A DNA stretch of 64,000 bases from Thalassolituus sp006212115 (GTDB lineage: Bacteria > Pseudomonadota > Gammaproteobacteria > Pseudomonadales > Oceanobacteraceae). The translations under genes and the position numbers were made by a program. Location: NCBI RefSeq assembly GCF_040372045.1, contig NZ_BAABWH010000005.1. One strand, given 5' to 3'. Shown piece by piece: positions 61,742-64,000 of the stretch; the first letter of the stretch is position 1; the number at the start of each line of letters is the position of its first letter. The notes under the pieces were generated by a model that saw only the letters and a list, made by a program, of their open reading frames with translations, was not told the origin of the DNA and did no database searches.

Positions 61742-62815
61742 ATGTCTACCACGCAAACGCTTTTCGAACCTCTTTCTCTTGGCTCCCTCGAAATACCCAA
61801 TCGCATCATCATGGCTCCTTTAACGCGCTGCCGGGCACCGGGACATATGCCCAATGATCTGATGCGCGAGTATTACACTCAGCGTGCCAGTGCAGGACTG
61901 ATCATCACTGAGTGCACTATGGTCACGCCAAACACCTCAGCATTTGCTACAGAGCCGGGAATCTACTCGGATCAACAGGTCGAGGCCTGGAAAAAAATCA
62001 CCGATTCCGTACACGCTGCCGGAGGCCGGATCTTTATGCAGATCTGGCATGCCGGACGCGCCGCTCACCCAGAGCTGAACGAAGGCACCCCAGCAGTGTC
62101 GGCGACTGCAACCGCGATTGAGGGCGGATCAACGACACCCAAAGGCCACTTCAACTATCAAACTCCGGAAGTTCTGACTGAAGAACAGATTAAAAACATC
62201 GTTGCCGACTTCCGCAAAGGTGCTGAAAATGCGAAAAAAGCCGGCTTTGATGGCGTCGAAGTTCATGGGGCGAACGGGTACCTGCTGGATCAGTTCCTGC
62301 GGGATGGAGCCAACAACAGAGACGACTTATATGGCGGTTCCTGGCACAACCAAGTGCGCTTCTTAACCGAGGTGCTTGATGCCGTGTCGGAGGTATTTAC
62401 TCCTCACAGAGTGGGCGTGCGTTTCTCTCCACTGAACAGCTTTAACGATATGCAAGACAGTGATCCCGTAGCCTTGATGAAATATCTGGCTGCCCACCTA
62501 AATCCTCGCGATCTTGCTTATGTTCACTTGATGCGTGCAGACTTCTTTGGAAAACAGCAAGCCGATGTCGTCACACCATTCAAGGAGCTATACAGCGGCC
62601 AATTGATCGTCAATATGGGGTATTCACCGGAAGAAGCCGCAGATGCCGTCGATTCCCATATCGCTCACGCGGTGGCGTTTGGTACCGCATTCATCGCGAA
62701 TCCGGATTTACCAGAACGAATAAAAGTGAATGCTCCACTGAACGAAGCTGACCCCAACACTTTTTATACACAGGACGAGAAAGGCTATACCGATTACCCA
62801 ACCCTGTCGGCCTGA
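61742..62815 (+). CDS. Old Yellow Enzyme family alkene reductase (NemA-like)
   Basis: 357 residues of an FMN-dependent TIM barrel with RIIMAPLTRCRAPGHMPNDLMREYYTQRASAGLI, the QIWHAGR region and HGANGYLLDQFLRDGANNRDDLYGGS. These enzymes reduce electrophilic alkenes, quinones and nitro compounds with NADPH. An AAGGTAAT sequence precedes the start. It lies directly after the TetR gene, so both may respond to toxic electrophiles, as nemRA does in E. coli; the link is inference. Confidence 0.93.
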   Translation: MSTTQTLFEPLSLGSLEIPNRIIMAPLTRCRAPGHMPNDLMREYYTQRASAGLIITECTMVTPNTSAFATEPGIYSDQQVEAWKKITDSVHAAGGRIFMQIWHAGRAAHPELNEGTPAVSATATAIEGGSTTPKGHFNYQTPEVLTEEQIKNIVADFRKGAENAKKAGFDGVEVHGANGYLLDQFLRDGANNRDDLYGGSWHNQVRFLTEVLDAVSEVFTPHRVGVRFSPLNSFNDMQDSDPVALMKYLAAHLNPRDLAYVHLMRADFFGKQQADVVTPFKELYSGQLIVNMGYSPEEAADAVDSHIAHAVAFGTAFIANPDLPERIKVNAPLNEADPNTFYTQDEKGYTDYPTLSA

Positions 62816-62834
62816 TTCAGCCCTGAAATAAGAA

Positions 62835-62866
62835 ACGAATGCGATACGTAAAAGTATCGCATTCGT
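62835..62866 (+). terminator. Perfect inverted repeat after the Old Yellow Enzyme gene
   Basis: ACGAATGCGATAC and GTATCGCATTCGT form a 13-bp perfect stem with a 6-nt loop. There is no T tract, so it is a possible terminator or a stabilising 3' structure rather than a standard one. Confidence 0.45.
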
Positions 62867-63029
62867 ATGCAAACCCTACCGAATTCAGAACTGAAAAAAG
62901 AACGATTATCAGTCGTTCGGATTCTTACAAAAAACCGCCTAAAAACCCCGTATTTACTGCTTTTACGTCTTGTTGGATGCAGCCCTGCGCGCTATCTTGG
63001 CTTAATTGAATTTAGTCCGGAGAGAGACG

Positions 63030-63497
63030 ATGAAAGGCAATCAGCGCGTCATTGACCAACTGCAAAAACTTCTTAACTGTGAACTCGCTGCGCGTGATCA
63101 ATATTTCACCCATTCACGTATCTATGAAGATCTCGGACTGATGAAACTCTACGAGCGACTGAGCCACGAAATGGAAGAAGAAACACAACATGCCGACGTC
63201 CTCGTACGCCGCATCCTGTTTCTTGAGGGGACACCGGACTTATCTAACGCTGACGACCTGACCATTGGCAAGACCGTTCCTGAGATGCTTCAAGCTGACC
63301 TCGATGTTGAGTACTACGTTCAGAATCTGCTTAAAGAATCGATGGCAATCTGCGAAGAAGAGCAGGATTACCAAACCCGCGAACTGCTTCAGCCGCTCCT
63401 TTATGACACAGAAGAAGATCACGCACGCTGGCTGGAGCGCCAATTGCGCCTGATTAAGATGATTGGTCTTGAAAACTACATGCAGTCGCAAATGTAA
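63030..63497 (+). CDS. Bacterioferritin-like subunit without the heme-ligand methionine
   Basis: 155 residues from the ATG at 63030 (GGAGAGAG upstream). Ferroxidase ligands Glu18, Glu51, His54 and Glu94 are all present. Position 52, the heme-binding Met in E. coli Bfr, is Thr (EEETQHAD), so this subunit should not bind heme the usual way. Its DTEEDHARWLE block resembles the FtnA/BfrA type of Pseudomonas and Neisseria. It stores iron as ferric mineral; a heme-binding partner may be elsewhere. Confidence 0.88.
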   Translation: MKGNQRVIDQLQKLLNCELAARDQYFTHSRIYEDLGLMKLYERLSHEMEEETQHADVLVRRILFLEGTPDLSNADDLTIGKTVPEMLQADLDVEYYVQNLLKESMAICEEEQDYQTRELLQPLLYDTEEDHARWLERQLRLIKMIGLENYMQSQM

Positions 63498-63520
63498 GAC
63501 CTACTCTTCTGCCTTGTCTG

Positions 63521-63546
63521 AAAAGCGCCTACCGGCGCTTTTTTTG
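63521..63546 (+). terminator. Terminator of the bacterioferritin-like gene
   Basis: AAGCGCC and GGCGCTT around TACC, followed by TTTTT. Confidence 0.9.
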
Positions 63547-63780
63547 TATGTCCGTATTTAACACATCACAATACGCCACAAAATCACCCAAACAACCAAG
63601 ATTAATTTTCCTATCAGGCTATATCAGACCCACCTAAGTCATTGTATTTAAAAGACTATTGACTCAACTCCAAGTTTCATCATTCTCTACGCAATCATGT
63701 CTTAAGACGACATGATTGTCGCGTCAAACCACTGGCTCTGCCAGCTGGGAGCATTCATAAAAACTCTAAGAGAAAAAACG

Positions 63781-64000
63781 ATGATTCAATCATTAAAAAT
63801 GATGAGCCTGTTAGGCTTATCCAGTGTAATTGTTGCCTGCGGTGGAGCGGGTGACGAGACCGCAGACAGCAATCTACGAGACACAGTACAGGGCGATGCA
63901 GTCGTCAATCTTGACTACGATGTTACTGCCTATCTTGCCCAGCAAGTAACGACCGTATCAGCAGCCAATTTCAGTGCTGAACAGATTATTCGCGGTGAAC
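63781..64000 (+). CDS. Lipoprotein, partial (runs off the window)
   Basis: An open frame from the ATG at 63781 with no stop before 64000. It starts MIQSLKMMSLLGLSSVIVAC, with a lipobox IVAC and Cys20, then GGAGDETADSNLRDTVQGDAVVNLDY. It is therefore the N-terminal 73 residues of a lipoprotein of unknown function. The upstream 283 bp show no gene. Confidence 0.75.
   Translation, partial: MIQSLKMMSLLGLSSVIVACGGAGDETADSNLRDTVQGDAVVNLDYDVTAYLAQQVTTVSAANFSAEQIIRGE

Overview
The window is a stretch of chromosome from a motile marine-type gammaproteobacterium. The flagellar genes are in the gammaproteobacterial order with sigma-54 and sigma-28 promoters, and there are a fused TRAP transporter, a long FadE, a NaChBac-type sodium channel and a Bfr/FtnA-like ferritin. 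Oceanospirillales relatives are my best guess, but no rRNA or other marker is present to settle it.

Layout. 1-900: REP-type palindromes around a REP-associated tyrosine transposase (RAYT). 898-12257 (minus strand): cheV-cheR and flgBCDE / flgFGH / flgI plus a small coiled-coil gene. I read sigma-54 -24/-12 promoters before flgB, flgF and flgI, and REP pairs sit exactly at the flgE|flgF and flgH|flgI boundaries. The hook protein FlgE is about three times the usual length. 12283-14698 (plus): flgA with its own sigma-54 promoter, flgM-flgN behind a sigma-28 promoter, and a PilZ flagellar brake. 14758-20149: tRNA-Arg(CCU) and a 5.3-kb integrative island with attL/attR, paired arm-type repeats, integrase, AlpA, several unknown proteins and an outer-membrane barrel plus lipoprotein as cargo. 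20239-28908: MFS transporter, katG, an outer-membrane barrel, a hydrolase, an M19-like peptidase and a LEA-type lipoprotein. 28913-31328: a compact operon of a ZorA-like motor subunit, a ZorB-like subunit and a small protein with a treble-clef-like Cys/His pattern. 31671-35311: fadE and trxB. 35593-37878: three tandem paralogous exported proteins, the first fused to a textbook MshEN c-di-GMP-binding module. 37946-42198: TRAP transporter operon. 42938-50626: phoH, small genes, a Kef-type antiporter, an outer-membrane metalloprotease with a barrel, and truC. 50627-51410: an AT-rich region without genes that holds six exact DnaA boxes. 51411-54353: dsbC and rpsP-rimM-trmD-rplS. 54628-56676: heme-degradation protein under a Fur box, and a sodium channel. 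56704-62815: RND efflux pair, divergent TetR regulator with three evenly spaced operators, and an Old Yellow Enzyme. 63030-64000: heme-less bacterioferritin subunit and the start of a lipoprotein.

How it fits together. Motility and c-di-GMP signalling recur: sigma-54 and sigma-28 tiers drive the flagellar genes, YcgR senses c-di-GMP, and the MshEN fusion probably does as well. The most original elements are the ZorAB-like three-gene operon, the MshEN-headed tandem family, the DnaA-box cluster and the REP elements placed at flagellar transcript boundaries.
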